A stretch of DNA of 64,000 nucleotides from Albirhodobacter sp048262715 (GCA_048262715.1 JBLXEV010000001.1:1-64000), one strand, 5' to 3'. Positions 24,851 to 34,061 are shown, numbered from the stretch's first letter. The notes: a model not told the origin generated them from the letters alone. Translations and numbers: made by a program.

Positions 24851-25183
24851 TCAGCCTGTCAGACCTTCTTGATCCAAGAGCGTGCGCCCATCTCGGCTCT
24901 CGATCTCGACCACCCAAAGATCAGGATCAAAGCTGCGCTGCTTGCGGATGCTCTCATCCACCTCGCGCTCCGGCCCGTCCTTCAAGACGACCCAAGCCCG
25001 CTCGCCCGTCATCAGATCGAAGCTACGGTGCCACGCTGTCGCAGCCCCGTCCAGCGTGGCGCATTTCACCAGCACGGCCCCCGCCTCATCATGGCCATGC
25101 GCCGTGACATAGGCGGGGATGTTCTCCAGCTCCAGCCGCTTGAGATAGGCCCGAACCCAGAAGCCGGACGCGAGCCGCGACAT
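24851..25183 (-). CDS. DUF1491 family protein
   Basis: Small soluble protein of 110 aa, matching the DUF1491 family of alphaproteobacteria: it begins MSRLASGFWVRAYLKRLELENIPAYV, then HGHDEAGAVLVKCATLDG, and ends with FDPDLWVVEIESRDGRTLLD. Function is unknown. Its ATG shares a base with the era stop (TGATG), so it is translated in the era operon, between era and recO; this position is common in the group and suggests a housekeeping role. Confidence 0.85.
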   Translation of the reverse strand: MSRLASGFWVRAYLKRLELENIPAYVTAHGHDEAGAVLVKCATLDGAATAWHRSFDLMTGERAWVVLKDGPEREVDESIRKQRSFDPDLWVVEIESRDGRTLLDQEGLTG

Positions 25184-26094
25184 CAATCCCCGTCCGAGAA
25201 ATCGAGCCCCATTTCGGTGTAGCGCTCTTTGTCATCCAGCCAGTTCGACCGGACTTTGACCTGCAAGAACAGGTGCACCGGATGGCCAAGGAACTCCGCC
25301 ATCTCTTCGCGGGCCGCTTTCGAGATCGCCTTGATTGTCTCGCCGCCCTTGCCCAGAACGATGCCCTTATGGCCATCGCGGACCACATAGATCAACTGGT
25401 CGATCCGCGCCGATCCATCGGGGCGATCTTCCCATTTCTCGGTCTCGACCGTCATCTGATAGGGCAGCTCTTCGTGGAGCCGCAACGTGAGCTTTTCGCG
25501 GGTGATCTCGGCGGCGATGTTGCGCATCGGCAGATCGGCGATCTGATCTTCGGGGTAATACCACGGATTCTCCGGCAGCTCGCCCGCCAGCCATTCGCGC
25601 AGATCGTCTACGCCATGGCCACGCTCGGCGGAGATCATGAAGGTTTTGGCGAACGGGTATTGGCCATTCATCTCTTCGGTCAGCCGCAGCAAAGCCTCGG
25701 CTTTTACCTTGTCGATCTTGTTGATCGCCAGCGCGACGGGTTGCTCTCCGGCGCGCTCTTTCAGCGCCGCGATGATCTCTTTCGCGCCCTCGGTCAGCCC
25801 GCGATGCGCCTCGATCAGCAGCACCACGACATCCGCATCCGAGGCCCCGCCCCACGCTGCCGTCACCATAGCGCGATCCAAACGGCGGCGCGGCCGGAAG
25901 ATGCCCGGCGTATCGACGAAGACGATCTGGCTCTGGCCCGACATGCACACACCGCGGATGCGGGCGCGGGTTGTCTGCACCTTATGGGTCACGATCGAGA
26001 CTTTCGCCCCAACCATCTTATTGAGCAAAGTGGATTTTCCGGCGTTAGGTTCGCCGATCAGCGCAACAAATCCCGCGCGGGTAGCTTCAGTCAT
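25183..26094 (-). CDS. era: GTPase Era
   Basis: Protein of 303 aa, a GTPase needed for 30S subunit maturation. G1 is GEPNAGKST (14-22), G3 is DTPG in FVDTPGIF, G4 is NKID, and the C-terminal KH RNA-binding domain has HKGIVLGKGGETIKAI. It overlaps rnc by 8 nt upstream and the DUF1491 gene by 1 nt downstream. Confidence 0.97.
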   Translation of the reverse strand: MTEATRAGFVALIGEPNAGKSTLLNKMVGAKVSIVTHKVQTTRARIRGVCMSGQSQIVFVDTPGIFRPRRRLDRAMVTAAWGGASDADVVVLLIEAHRGLTEGAKEIIAALKERAGEQPVALAINKIDKVKAEALLRLTEEMNGQYPFAKTFMISAERGHGVDDLREWLAGELPENPWYYPEDQIADLPMRNIAAEITREKLTLRLHEELPYQMTVETEKWEDRPDGSARIDQLIYVVRDGHKGIVLGKGGETIKAISKAAREEMAEFLGHPVHLFLQVKVRSNWLDDKERYTEMGLDFSDGD

Positions 26095-26776
26095 TGGTCG
26101 TCTCCATGCGGGTCAAAAGGGCCTTCGCGGCGGCCTGTTCGGCCTGCCGTTTGGCACCTGCAGTAGCGCGTTCACTCTCACCCGTCACGAGTTGCGCCTC
26201 AATTGTGAAAACCGGCGCATGGTCAGGGCCACTGCGCGCGATCATAGCATATTTCGGGGGCGGCAGGCCGCGGGCCTGTGCCCATTCTTGCAGGCTGGTT
26301 TTGGCGTCGCGGGCATCTTCGGCGACCCCCTCGATGCGTTTGCTCCAAAGCCGCAGAACGAGATCTCGCGCGGCATCAAACCCACCGTCGAGATAGACAG
26401 CCGCGATCACCGCCTCCATCGCATCGCCCAAGAGCGCCTCTTTACGCCGCCCGCCTGTCATCATCTCGGAGCGGCCCAGCTTGAGCACCGCCCCCAGATC
26501 AATCTGCCGTGCGACATCGGCGCAGGTCTCCTTGCGCACCAAAGCGTTAAAGCGCGGTGCCAAAAGCCCCTCAGCGGCGGCCGTATCGGCAAAGAACAGG
26601 GCCTCGGACATCACCAAACCCAATACCCGATCCCCGAGAAACTCAAGCCTTTGGTTGTCGGGCCGAGTCGGCGTCGAGATCGAGGCATGGGTCAGCGCGC
26701 GCACCAACAGTTCGGGGCGCTGGAACGCATAGCCCAATCGGGCCATGAACTCGGAGATTTCGATCGCAATTTTCAC
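26087..26776 (-). CDS. rnc: Ribonuclease III
   Basis: Protein of 229 aa that cuts double-stranded RNA, processing rRNA and some mRNAs. The catalytic signature NQRLEFLGDRVLGL is followed by the second acidic block EALLGDAMEAVIAAVYLDGG and a C-terminal double-stranded-RNA-binding domain (SLQEWAQARGLPPPKY...ERATAGAKRQAEQAAAKALL). The start is a GTG at 26776 overlapping the upstream signal-peptidase stop as GTGA, with AAAGG upstream; an ATG 11 codons earlier lies inside the upstream gene and is less likely. Confidence 0.95.
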   Translation of the reverse strand: MKIAIEISEFMARLGYAFQRPELLVRALTHASISTPTRPDNQRLEFLGDRVLGLVMSEALFFADTAAAEGLLAPRFNALVRKETCADVARQIDLGAVLKLGRSEMMTGGRRKEALLGDAMEAVIAAVYLDGGFDAARDLVLRLWSKRIEGVAEDARDAKTSLQEWAQARGLPPPKYAMIARSGPDHAPVFTIEAQLVTGESERATAGAKRQAEQAAAKALLTRMETTND

Positions 26777-27804
26777 TCGACTACCTTTAGAAAACGGTCC
26801 GGACGCCACGACCAGAACGATAGAAGCGACCCCGCGCCCGCCGAGAAGATTACCCAGCGTGCAGGGCCGATTATATGGTTTTCGGGCACAAAGCCCAAGC
26901 CACCGACCGCAGCGGAATAACGGCTATCGAGCGAATTGTCACGATTATCCCCGAGAAAGAAATACTGCCCCTCGGGAACCGTGATCTCTGCGGTATTATC
27001 CGCGAAGGCATTGCGCTCGATATCAAGGACCGGATGGCCCTTACCTGAGGGCAGGATCTCTTGCGCTTGGCGCTTGCGGCAGGTGCCGCCGATCCCAACG
27101 GGATCATTGGCGCACCGCGGAAGCGATTGCGCGGGGCCAGCAGGCAGCTTTGGTTCTTGCAGATCATCCATCGGTATCTGCTCGAGCGCCACACCGTTTA
27201 CGTACACAGTGCCGCTGCGCATCTGCACGCGGTCCCCCGGCACCCCGATGAGGCGCTTCACGTAATCGCCCCCCGCGACGGGATGTTTGAACACGACAAC
27301 ATCGCCGCGCTCTGGCTTATAGCGTGAGGAAGGGGCCGCCAGAATATAATCCCCCGGCATAAGCGCCGGTTTCATTGACCCGCTGGGGATCCAAAACGGC
27401 TGATACAACCCGCGCAGCACCAGAATGATAGCGAGCCCGAAGGTCAGCCCGACACCCCAAGCGTGGCGCGATTTCCACGTAAACTGGCCACGCCGCGTGC
27501 GGCTCGGTTGTTTTGCCCAAATCCAAAACAGCCCGAAAATCCCGAACGGCACGACAGCCAGAAACATCCAAAGCCCGGAATATCCCGCATCATGAAGCCG
27601 CCGCACCGCGAGGGAAATCATCATCGGCAGCAAAAGCCCCGCGAGCGCAAAGCTCAGCCGGTGGAAGGCGACCACATCTGAGAACGCGAATTCCAACCCC
27701 GCAGTGCCGAAAACGAGCACGAAATAGAGCGCGGCCATGCTCCAGAACTTACGGCGCGAGGCGCCGCCGCTCCAATCGAACACAGCCGCGAGCAGTTCCA
27801 ACAT
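26773..27804 (-). CDS. lepB: DUF805-signal peptidase I fusion
   Basis: Protein of 343 aa joining two parts. Residues 1-105 look like a DUF805 membrane domain (FDWSGGASRRKFWSM, then two or three hydrophobic helices and AVRRLHDAGYSGLWMF). Residues 115-343 are an S26 signal peptidase: another helix, the catalytic Ser in IPSGSMKPALMPGD, the Lys in GGDYVKRLIGVPGD and YFFLGDNRDNSLDSRY. The catalytic dyad is intact, so it should be active. A normal lepB starts upstream, 4 bases away, making a tandem pair. Why the second copy carries DUF805 is unknown. Confidence 0.9.
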   Translation of the reverse strand: MLELLAAVFDWSGGASRRKFWSMAALYFVLVFGTAGLEFAFSDVVAFHRLSFALAGLLLPMMISLAVRRLHDAGYSGLWMFLAVVPFGIFGLFWIWAKQPSRTRRGQFTWKSRHAWGVGLTFGLAIILVLRGLYQPFWIPSGSMKPALMPGDYILAAPSSRYKPERGDVVVFKHPVAGGDYVKRLIGVPGDRVQMRSGTVYVNGVALEQIPMDDLQEPKLPAGPAQSLPRCANDPVGIGGTCRKRQAQEILPSGKGHPVLDIERNAFADNTAEITVPEGQYFFLGDNRDNSLDSRYSAAVGGLGFVPENHIIGPARWVIFSAGAGSLLSFWSWRPDRFLKVVE

Positions 27805-27808
27805 GGGA

Positions 27809-28585
27809 TCAGTCGATCGCCTTGAAGAACCGATCCATCCGCCATGTCCAGAAGTAGAACAGCGATTTCCCCGCAGACGAGAAGATCACCCGGTCCGCAC
27901 GCCCAATCAGATATTCCTCGGAGACATAATCGACGCCGCCGCGCGCGGTGGAGAAGCGCGAATCCAACGAGTTATCGCGGTTGTCCCCCATGAAGAAGTA
28001 ATGTTTCGCGGGCACGGTGAAGAGCGGTGTATCATCCGCTTCGCCGCCATTGGTGATGTTCAAAATGGAATGCGAAACTCCGTTCGGCAGCGTTTCAATT
28101 GCCCGTTCTTTCACGCATTGGTCGCCATTTTCCAGCGCCATGCAGCGCGGCACGGACCCTGCAGAGCCTTGCGCCTCTTTCGTCTCGATAAACGGCGGCT
28201 GTTCGGTGATCTCGACGGCGGTGCCGTTGATATACAAAAGCCCGCCTTTGACCTGCACGGTATCGCCCGGCAGACCGATCAAGCGCTTGATGTAATCGGT
28301 GCCTGCGGTCGGGTGGCGGAACACCACAACATCGCCGCGCTCCGGCTCAGAGCCAAGGATCCGGCCTTCAATCGGGCAGGCCGAGAACGGGCAGGAATAT
28401 TTGGAATAGCCATAGGCCATTTTATTCACGAAGAGGAAATCGCCGATCAGCAGCGTGTCTTTCATCGACCCCGTCGGGATCCAGAACGGCTGGAAGAACA
28501 AGGTGCGGAACACCCCTGCGATCAAGAGCGCGTAGACCACGGTTTTGATGGTCTCGACGATGCCTTCTTCGGCCTTGCTGGACAT
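27809..28585 (-). CDS. lepB: Signal peptidase I
   Basis: Membrane serine protease of 258 aa that removes Sec and Tat signal peptides. It has an N-terminal helix (IKTVVYALLIAGVFRTLFF), catalytic Ser in IPTGSMKDTLLIGD, catalytic Lys in GTDYIKRLIGLPGD and YFFMGDNRDNSLDSRF. This is the standard form and the first gene of the lepB-lepB-rnc-era-DUF1491-recO operon. A GC-rich hairpin separates it from the upstream gene. Confidence 0.96.
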   Translation of the reverse strand: MSSKAEEGIVETIKTVVYALLIAGVFRTLFFQPFWIPTGSMKDTLLIGDFLFVNKMAYGYSKYSCPFSACPIEGRILGSEPERGDVVVFRHPTAGTDYIKRLIGLPGDTVQVKGGLLYINGTAVEITEQPPFIETKEAQGSAGSVPRCMALENGDQCVKERAIETLPNGVSHSILNITNGGEADDTPLFTVPAKHYFFMGDNRDNSLDSRFSTARGGVDYVSEEYLIGRADRVIFSSAGKSLFYFWTWRMDRFFKAID

Positions 28586-28650
28586 GCTGATATTCCTCGG
28601 AAAACTGTTGCGTCATTCCTTGGCCCTTGGGCGGCGGCGAGTCAAGGAAA

Positions 28651-28676
28651 GAGGGCGTGCTGGCCCGCACGCCCTC
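28651..28676. terminator. Hairpin between the pdxJ unit and lepB
   Basis: GAGGGCGTGC pairs perfectly with GCACGCCCTC around a 6-nt loop. On the minus strand it is followed by CTTTCC, a weak T-run, so it may end the pdxJ transcript only partly. Confidence 0.65.
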
Positions 28677-28694
28677 CTTTCGGTCCTACAGCGT

Positions 28695-29141
28695 TTACTG
28701 CGCGCGCTTGGCCAAGACCTTCGCTTCGTTCTTAGCCCCCATCCCGAAGAACAGGCGGTTAGTCAAAAAGACAACCAGCATCAGAACAAGAAGGATCGCC
28801 CCGAAGATCATCCGCGACTGCGCATCCGACATCAGCGCTTGAAACGCTGCGAGTAGCTCGCCGCGCAAGATCAACAGCGCCGCGAAGGTCAAAATGATGC
28901 TCACGGCGTAGACCACGGCGGTCGCGTTGCGCGCAAAGCGCCAGCTCACCGATGAGGCGGGCGCCGCCCCTGCCGTGCGCACATAATACTGCCCCTCATA
29001 CATCGCAGCCCCCATGACCGGCACAACGCCCATCGCGGTGAAGGTCAGCGAATAGCCCGTGGCCCACTCAATCGCCCAAACGATCAGAGGGATGGCCAGT
29101 GTGAGCAGAGTAAAAACCACGGCGTATCGTAGATAATTCAT
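28695..29141 (-). CDS. Four-helix membrane protein (ABZJ_00895-like)
   Basis: Protein of 148 aa with four hydrophobic helices (about 5-25, 35-52, 75-100 and 110-135) and the segment GVVPVMGAAMYEGQYYV, which resembles the ABZJ_00895 family of small inner-membrane proteins. No function is known. It follows pdxJ by 13 bases, in the place where alphaproteobacteria usually carry acpS. The start at 29141 (MNYLRYAV) is chosen because the longer form begins inside pdxJ; the ribosome-binding site is weak (AAGGG 10-12 bases upstream). Confidence 0.6.
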   Translation of the reverse strand: MNYLRYAVVFTLLTLAIPLIVWAIEWATGYSLTFTAMGVVPVMGAAMYEGQYYVRTAGAAPASSVSWRFARNATAVVYAVSIILTFAALLILRGELLAAFQALMSDAQSRMIFGAILLVLMLVVFLTNRLFFGMGAKNEAKVLAKRAQ

Positions 29142-29154
29142 GTCTTTCAAACCC

Positions 29155-29895
29155 TTAATCGCGCGCTGCATCCATCAGATCACGCATTTTCGACAGTGCA
29201 GCCTCCAACCCGATGAAGACGGATTCCGCGATCAGGAAGTGACCGATATTCAACTCCACCACCTGCGGGATCGCGGCAATCGGGGCAACTGTCTCGAAGG
29301 TCAGGCCGTGGCCAGCATGGACTTCCAGACCCAAAGACGCCGCCAGTGCCGCGCCTTCTTTCAGCGCCGCCAGCTCAGCGTCACGCTCATCAAAGCGGCC
29401 CTCGTGATGCAGATCGCAATAATGGCCGGTGTGCAGTTCGACAACCGCCGCGCCCGCTTCGGCACTGGCACGGATCTGCACGGGGTCATGGCCGATGAAC
29501 AGCGACACCCGCGAACCAGCGGCGCGTAGCGGCGCGATAAATGCCGTCAGGCGCGCAATATCGCCAGCAACATCCAGGCCGCCTTCTGTTGTGCGCTCTT
29601 CGCGTTTTTCGGGAACGATGCAAACCGCATGGGGTCGATGCTTAAGGGCAATCGCTTGCATCTCATCGGTTGCCGCCATCTCAAAATTCAACGGCCCTGA
29701 AATCTGCGCCATCAGCGCGTCGATATCCGCATCGCGAATATGGCGGCGATCTTCGCGCAAATGCGCTGTGATCCCATCCGCGCCTGTGGCCTCCGCCAGA
29801 AGCGCCGCGCGTACCGGATCGGGGTAGGCAGAGCCGCGCGCATTCCGGATGGTCGCTACGTGGTCAATATTCACGCCAAGTCGAAGTTTCGTCAT
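29155..29895 (-). CDS. pdxJ: Pyridoxine 5'-phosphate synthase
   Basis: TIM-barrel enzyme of 246 aa that condenses 3-amino-1-hydroxyacetone phosphate and deoxyxylulose 5-phosphate to form the vitamin B6 ring. Family blocks are LGVNIDHVATIRNARG, ITAHLREDRRHI, VCIVPEKREERTTEGG, VSLFIGHDP and VHAGHGLTFETV, including the active-site His and Glu residues. The start at 29895 (MTKLRLGV) is preferred over one eight codons upstream. It is followed by the membrane-protein gene rather than acpS. Confidence 0.96.
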   Translation of the reverse strand: MTKLRLGVNIDHVATIRNARGSAYPDPVRAALLAEATGADGITAHLREDRRHIRDADIDALMAQISGPLNFEMAATDEMQAIALKHRPHAVCIVPEKREERTTEGGLDVAGDIARLTAFIAPLRAAGSRVSLFIGHDPVQIRASAEAGAAVVELHTGHYCDLHHEGRFDERDAELAALKEGAALAASLGLEVHAGHGLTFETVAPIAAIPQVVELNIGHFLIAESVFIGLEAALSKMRDLMDAARD

Positions 29896-29956
29896 CCTGT
29901 GCCTCATCGCAATTTTCACAGACTATGCGCGCAAGGCACGGAAGTTTGAAGGGGGT

Positions 29957-30682
29957 TTAGTCAAGCCCGCTTGGATTGCGGCGCTCTTCTTTGCGCTCGG
30001 CACGTTCCTCGATTTTCGCCTCGAGCTTGGCGTGCAATTTCGCGCGAATTTGGGTCAGCCGCTCTTTGATCTTGGCACGACGGCGGTTCTGGTAGGCGGT
30101 GATGATCGGCAGGGCCAGATAGTAGCAGGCAATAGCCGCAATGATCCCCGGCAAAATGGACCCAACGAGATAGGGCACAAAAATATCATTGAAGAACGCA
30201 TTTAGCCCGTGCCATTGCGCCGTCGCATCAGTGAAGGCCGCAAAGAAGTTGTGCTTAAGATCGCCCGCCGCGTGGATGAACAACGAGACAATGCCCTCGC
30301 CCGCCTCAGGGTCCGGCAGTGCCGCCGCGCCCGAGCGCCAGTGATGCCGCCCCAGAAGAAGATTCCCGAAGGTCGTCGACAAGATCGCGATGAATGGGAA
30401 GGTGACCGGATTGCCGAAGAATGTCCCCAGGATCGAGGCCAGAACATTGCCGCGGATCAACAGGGCGACACCTGCCGCCAAAAAGAAATGCAAACCAAAG
30501 AGCGGCAGGAAGGAGACGAACACCCCCGCTGCCACGCCGCGCGCAATTCTGGACGGGTCATCTGGCAAGCGGTGAATGCGATGACGGACATAATGGAACG
30601 CGCGCTTCCAGCCGCCCTGCGGCCAGAGCGTCTCGCGCACAGTGCGCCACCAGCCCCGTTTATCTCGCCGCTTGAAAACCAC
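29957..30682 (-). CDS. DUF2062 membrane protein
   Basis: Protein of 241 aa with a basic N-terminus, the DUF2062 signature (RIARGVAAGVFVSFLPLFGLHF, FFGNPVTFPFIA), a third helix near IIAAIACYYLALPI and a highly charged Lys/Arg/Glu C-terminal tail of about 40 residues, probably helical. Function is unknown. It sits between rsh and pdxJ, its usual place in Rhodobacterales. Confidence 0.85.
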   Translation of the reverse strand: MVFKRRDKRGWWRTVRETLWPQGGWKRAFHYVRHRIHRLPDDPSRIARGVAAGVFVSFLPLFGLHFFLAAGVALLIRGNVLASILGTFFGNPVTFPFIAILSTTFGNLLLGRHHWRSGAAALPDPEAGEGIVSLFIHAAGDLKHNFFAAFTDATAQWHGLNAFFNDIFVPYLVGSILPGIIAAIACYYLALPIITAYQNRRRAKIKERLTQIRAKLHAKLEAKIEERAERKEERRNPSGLD

Positions 30683-30782
30683 TCATCCTCCTACGCCCGT
30701 CGCATCGGGCAGCCCCGTGGGCATGTCGTCCGGTCGGGTTAATCAGGAACTCTGGCAAGACCATGACGATAGGGTGTCCCTG

Positions 30783-32900
30783 TCACGGTTTGCGCGTCAA
30801 ATCCCTGAAACGTGCCACCTGCGCGACATCGCTTTCTGCCTCCAGCGCTGTCAGCAGCATGTGCAGATGCTCCGTATCCCGCAACTCTGTCTCTACGACG
30901 AGAGAGTAAAAGTCCGGTTTGCGATCCACAAAATGCAGATCAGAGATATTGGCCTTTTGCTGCCCGATCAAGGTGCAGATCCGCCCCAACATACCCGCAT
31001 CATTCGCGATCGTGACCTTCAGCGTCGCAGAGTAGACTGGCGCATGGCGGCCGGAATGCCAATGGAGATCGACCCAACGCGAAGGCTCTTCTTCCAGTTC
31101 CTCCAGCGCGGGGCAGTCAATCGCATGAATTACAACGCCTTTTCCGCGATAGGTAATCCCGACGATCCGCTCTCCCGGCAGGGGTTGACAGCAATCTGCG
31201 CGGCGGAAGCTCTGATCCGCAGCGAGGCCGACGACCGCGCGCTGCACGGACACTTCCTCGTGTGGTTCCATCGCGAGTTCAGGATAGAGAATCGCGAGGA
31301 CCTCGGAGGCCGATAACTCAGCGGAGCCAATCCGCGCGAGAACCTCTGTCTCATCCTCAAGCCGCAACGTCTTTGCCGCCGTGCGCAGCGCCTTATCGGT
31401 GACTTTACGCCCGACATGCTCAAACGCGACCCGCGCAAGCTCGGTGCCCAGTTTAACAAAGCGCGTGCGATCTTCTTCGCGCAGGCTCTTGCGGATTGCC
31501 GCTTTGGCGCGGCCAGTTTGCACGATATCGAGCCATGTCGATTGCGGGCGCTGGCCCGCAGCGGTGATAACTTCGACGTTCTGGCCATTCTTCAGCCGCG
31601 TCCAGAGCGGCACCCTGATGCCGTCAACTTTTGCACCAACGCAGCCATTGCCAATCCGCGTGTGGATCGCATAGGCGAAATCAATCGGCGTCGCCCCCTT
31701 CGGCAGCTTGATCACATCGCCCTTGGGCGTGAAGCAAAACACCTGATCGGAATACATCTCGAGCTTGACGTTCTCGAGGAATTCGTCGTGATCGCCCTCA
31801 TCAAACCGCTCCGTCAGCGTCGCAATCCATTTTGCGGGATCGACGGCAAACGGGTTTTTCGCGCGCACGCCTTCACGGTAGGACCAATGCGCCGCCACAC
31901 CGGATTCATTGACCTCATGCATCTGCCGCGTGCGGATCTGCACCTCGACACGTTTGCCATCACGGCCTGAAACCGTGGTGTGGATCGAACGATAGCCGTT
32001 GGTTTTCGGTTGGCTGATGTAATCTTTGAACCGGCCCGGAACAGCGCGCCAGTGATGGTGGATCGCGCCCAGAACACGGTAGCAATCCGCCTCGTTCCGC
32101 GTGATCACGCGGAATCCATAAATATCCGAGAGCCGCGAGAAGGAGAGCTGTTTCTCCTCCATCTTGCGCCAGATTGAATAGGGGCGCTTGGCGCGGCCAA
32201 AGACATCCGCCTCGATCCCAGCCTCTTCCAACTCGGCCCGAATATCGCTCGTGATCTTCGGGATCACATCGCCCGTCTCTTTTTGCAAGTTCACGAAACG
32301 GCGGATGATCGAGGTCCGCGCCTCGGGGTTTAGCACTTTGAACGCGAGATCCTCAAGCTCCTCGCGCATCCATTGCATCCCCATCCGCCCCGCGAGCGGC
32401 GCGAAGATTTCCATCGTCTCGCGGGCTTTTTGGGCCTGCTTCTCGGGGCGCATGGATTTAATGGTGCGCATATTGTGCAGCCGGTCAGCCAGCTTCACCA
32501 GAATCACCCGCAGGTCTTTCGACATCGCCATAAACAGCTTGCGGAAGTTTTCCGCCTGTTTCGACGCTGCGGAGGAGAGTTGGAGATTTGTGAGCTTGGT
32601 CACGCCGTCCACAAGCTCGGCCACATCCACCCCAAATAGCTCCGTCACCTCGGTATAGGTGGAGCGGGTATCTTCAATCGTGTCATGCAAAAGCGCGGTG
32701 ACGATAGTCGCATCATCCAACCGCTGCTCCGTCAGGATCGCGGCGACGGCAACGGGATGCGTGAAATACGGCTCGCCAGAATGACGAAATTGGCCTTCGT
32801 GCATGCGAAGGCCATAATCATAGGCGCGCCTAATCAGATCAGCATTGGTGCGCGGATTGTAGTTGCGGACGAGCGCGATCAGGTCTTCGACGTCGATCAT
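30783..32900 (-). CDS. Bifunctional (p)ppGpp synthetase/hydrolase (Rsh)
   Basis: Protein of 705 aa that makes and breaks (p)ppGpp in the stringent response. The HD hydrolase domain is intact (HPVAVAAIL, ALLHDTIEDT, KLADRLHNMRT), and the synthetase domain has GFRVITRNEADCY, RFKDYISQPKTNGYRSIHT. A TGS domain (VFCFTPKGDVIKLPKGATPIDFAY), a helical region and a C-terminal ACT domain follow. RFKD with an intact HD site is typical of the bifunctional enzyme. It follows rpoZ by 27 bases, the classic rpoZ-rsh pairing. Confidence 0.96.
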   Translation of the reverse strand: MIDVEDLIALVRNYNPRTNADLIRRAYDYGLRMHEGQFRHSGEPYFTHPVAVAAILTEQRLDDATIVTALLHDTIEDTRSTYTEVTELFGVDVAELVDGVTKLTNLQLSSAASKQAENFRKLFMAMSKDLRVILVKLADRLHNMRTIKSMRPEKQAQKARETMEIFAPLAGRMGMQWMREELEDLAFKVLNPEARTSIIRRFVNLQKETGDVIPKITSDIRAELEEAGIEADVFGRAKRPYSIWRKMEEKQLSFSRLSDIYGFRVITRNEADCYRVLGAIHHHWRAVPGRFKDYISQPKTNGYRSIHTTVSGRDGKRVEVQIRTRQMHEVNESGVAAHWSYREGVRAKNPFAVDPAKWIATLTERFDEGDHDEFLENVKLEMYSDQVFCFTPKGDVIKLPKGATPIDFAYAIHTRIGNGCVGAKVDGIRVPLWTRLKNGQNVEVITAAGQRPQSTWLDIVQTGRAKAAIRKSLREEDRTRFVKLGTELARVAFEHVGRKVTDKALRTAAKTLRLEDETEVLARIGSAELSASEVLAILYPELAMEPHEEVSVQRAVVGLAADQSFRRADCCQPLPGERIVGITYRGKGVVIHAIDCPALEELEEEPSRWVDLHWHSGRHAPVYSATLKVTIANDAGMLGRICTLIGQQKANISDLHFVDRKPDFYSLVVETELRDTEHLHMLLTALEAESDVAQVARFRDLTRKP

Positions 32901-32927
32901 TCGCGCGCGTTCGCCTCCACTACCTGC

Positions 32928-33284
32928 TTATTCGCGACCCTGCGCATCCATCAAGGCGCGCAACATCCGCTCTTCGGACATATCGTCCTCACGCGGACGA
33001 TCAGCGGTTTCCCCGCCCATCAGCATCGCCATATCGTCATCTTCGGGTTCGTCGACTTCGATCTGGGTCTGGTTGCTCTCGATGAGACGCTGGCGCAGAT
33101 CATCTGCGGATTGCGTTTCATCTGCGATTTCACGCAGAGCGCAAACCGGATTTTTGTCGTTGTCACGATCAATCGTCAGCGGAGAGCCGGCTGCGACTTC
33201 TCGCGCACGGTGAGCCGCGAGCATTACGAGCTCGAAGCGGTTCGGAACTTTATCAACGCAGTCTTCAACCGTCACGCGGGCCAT
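32928..33284 (-). CDS. rpoZ: RNA polymerase omega subunit
   Basis: Protein of 118 aa that stabilises the beta-prime subunit and takes part in the ppGpp response. The conserved N-terminus is MARVTVEDCVDKVPNRFELVMLAAHRAREV with the Lys-Asn-Pro block DKNPVCALREIA. The C-terminal half is acidic and variable, as usual in alphaproteobacteria. It is followed by rsh. Confidence 0.96.
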   Translation of the reverse strand: MARVTVEDCVDKVPNRFELVMLAAHRAREVAAGSPLTIDRDNDKNPVCALREIADETQSADDLRQRLIESNQTQIEVDEPEDDDMAMLMGGETADRPREDDMSEERMLRALMDAQGRE

Positions 33285-33381
33285 GGTCTACTCCAAACGG
33301 ATTGGGGTTGGAATGGCCTATCTAGGGAATCACGCGGCCGATGACAAGCGCCGAATCCCCTCGCGGTGCAACTGACCCGTG

Positions 33382-33960
33382 TTAAATCGGGAGAATCGTC
33401 GATTTTTCTGCATCTGGCAGCGCGGCGATCATATCCGAAATCGTCGTACCGCTGACGGGGTCCACATAGGTTGGCGCGATCTCGAAAAGCGGGATCAGGA
33501 CAAAGGCTCGCTCCATCATCCGCGGGTGCGGCAGGATCAAGGTTTCCGGAGCCTCCCGAAGCTGGTCCGCGAGCGGAAGCGTACGCCATCGCGCCTGCGT
33601 TTCGCGGTCTGGGAGAATCTGATCATCCACCGCCAAAAGATCAATATCACACCCACGCGCAGCCCAACGCGTCTCTCTGACGCGGCCAAACCGCGCCTCA
33701 ACCCGATGAAACGCCGCCAAGATGCGATCAGGCGAATCACTGCTCTTGACCTTTGCACAAGCATTGACGTAATCGGGACCAGACCCTGCAGGATATGCAG
33801 GGGTTTTATAAAATCGGCTTATTGCCTCAACACTCATACCCTCCGCGCAAAGTGCTTCTAGTGCAGCGATTAGGGTCTCATTAGCGGCTCCGGCCAACGA
33901 CGGCAGGTTTGCTCCCAGCGCCAAAAGTATAGCGCGACTATCCTTTTCGACAAATTCCAT
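33382..33960 (-). CDS. folK: 2-amino-4-hydroxy-6-hydroxymethyldihydropteridine pyrophosphokinase
   Basis: Protein of 192 aa that transfers pyrophosphate from ATP to the pterin in folate synthesis. Family blocks: LLALGANLPS, the substrate loop SRFYKTPAYPAGSGPDYVNAC, RETRWAARGCDIDLLAVDD (the GPRxIDIDLL region) and LILPHPRMMERAFVLIPLFEIAP. It is divergent from the NYN-domain gene across 101 bases and precedes rpoZ. Confidence 0.93.
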   Translation of the reverse strand: MEFVEKDSRAILLALGANLPSLAGAANETLIAALEALCAEGMSVEAISRFYKTPAYPAGSGPDYVNACAKVKSSDSPDRILAAFHRVEARFGRVRETRWAARGCDIDLLAVDDQILPDRETQARWRTLPLADQLREAPETLILPHPRMMERAFVLIPLFEIAPTYVDPVSGTTISDMIAALPDAEKSTILPI

Positions 33961-34061
33961 TTCACCCCAATGCGTTGTTAGTGTCCGGAATGAACCCGTC
34001 CACTAGCTAGTATTTGCCTGCCAAAGAAAGAACAAGCGACGGGGCCAGAAAGGACCAAGGG

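Noticed and set aside
34014..34061. Earlier start for the NYN-domain protein
   Set aside because: The added 16 residues are charged and unlike the family, and AAGGACC lies close to the ATG at 34062.
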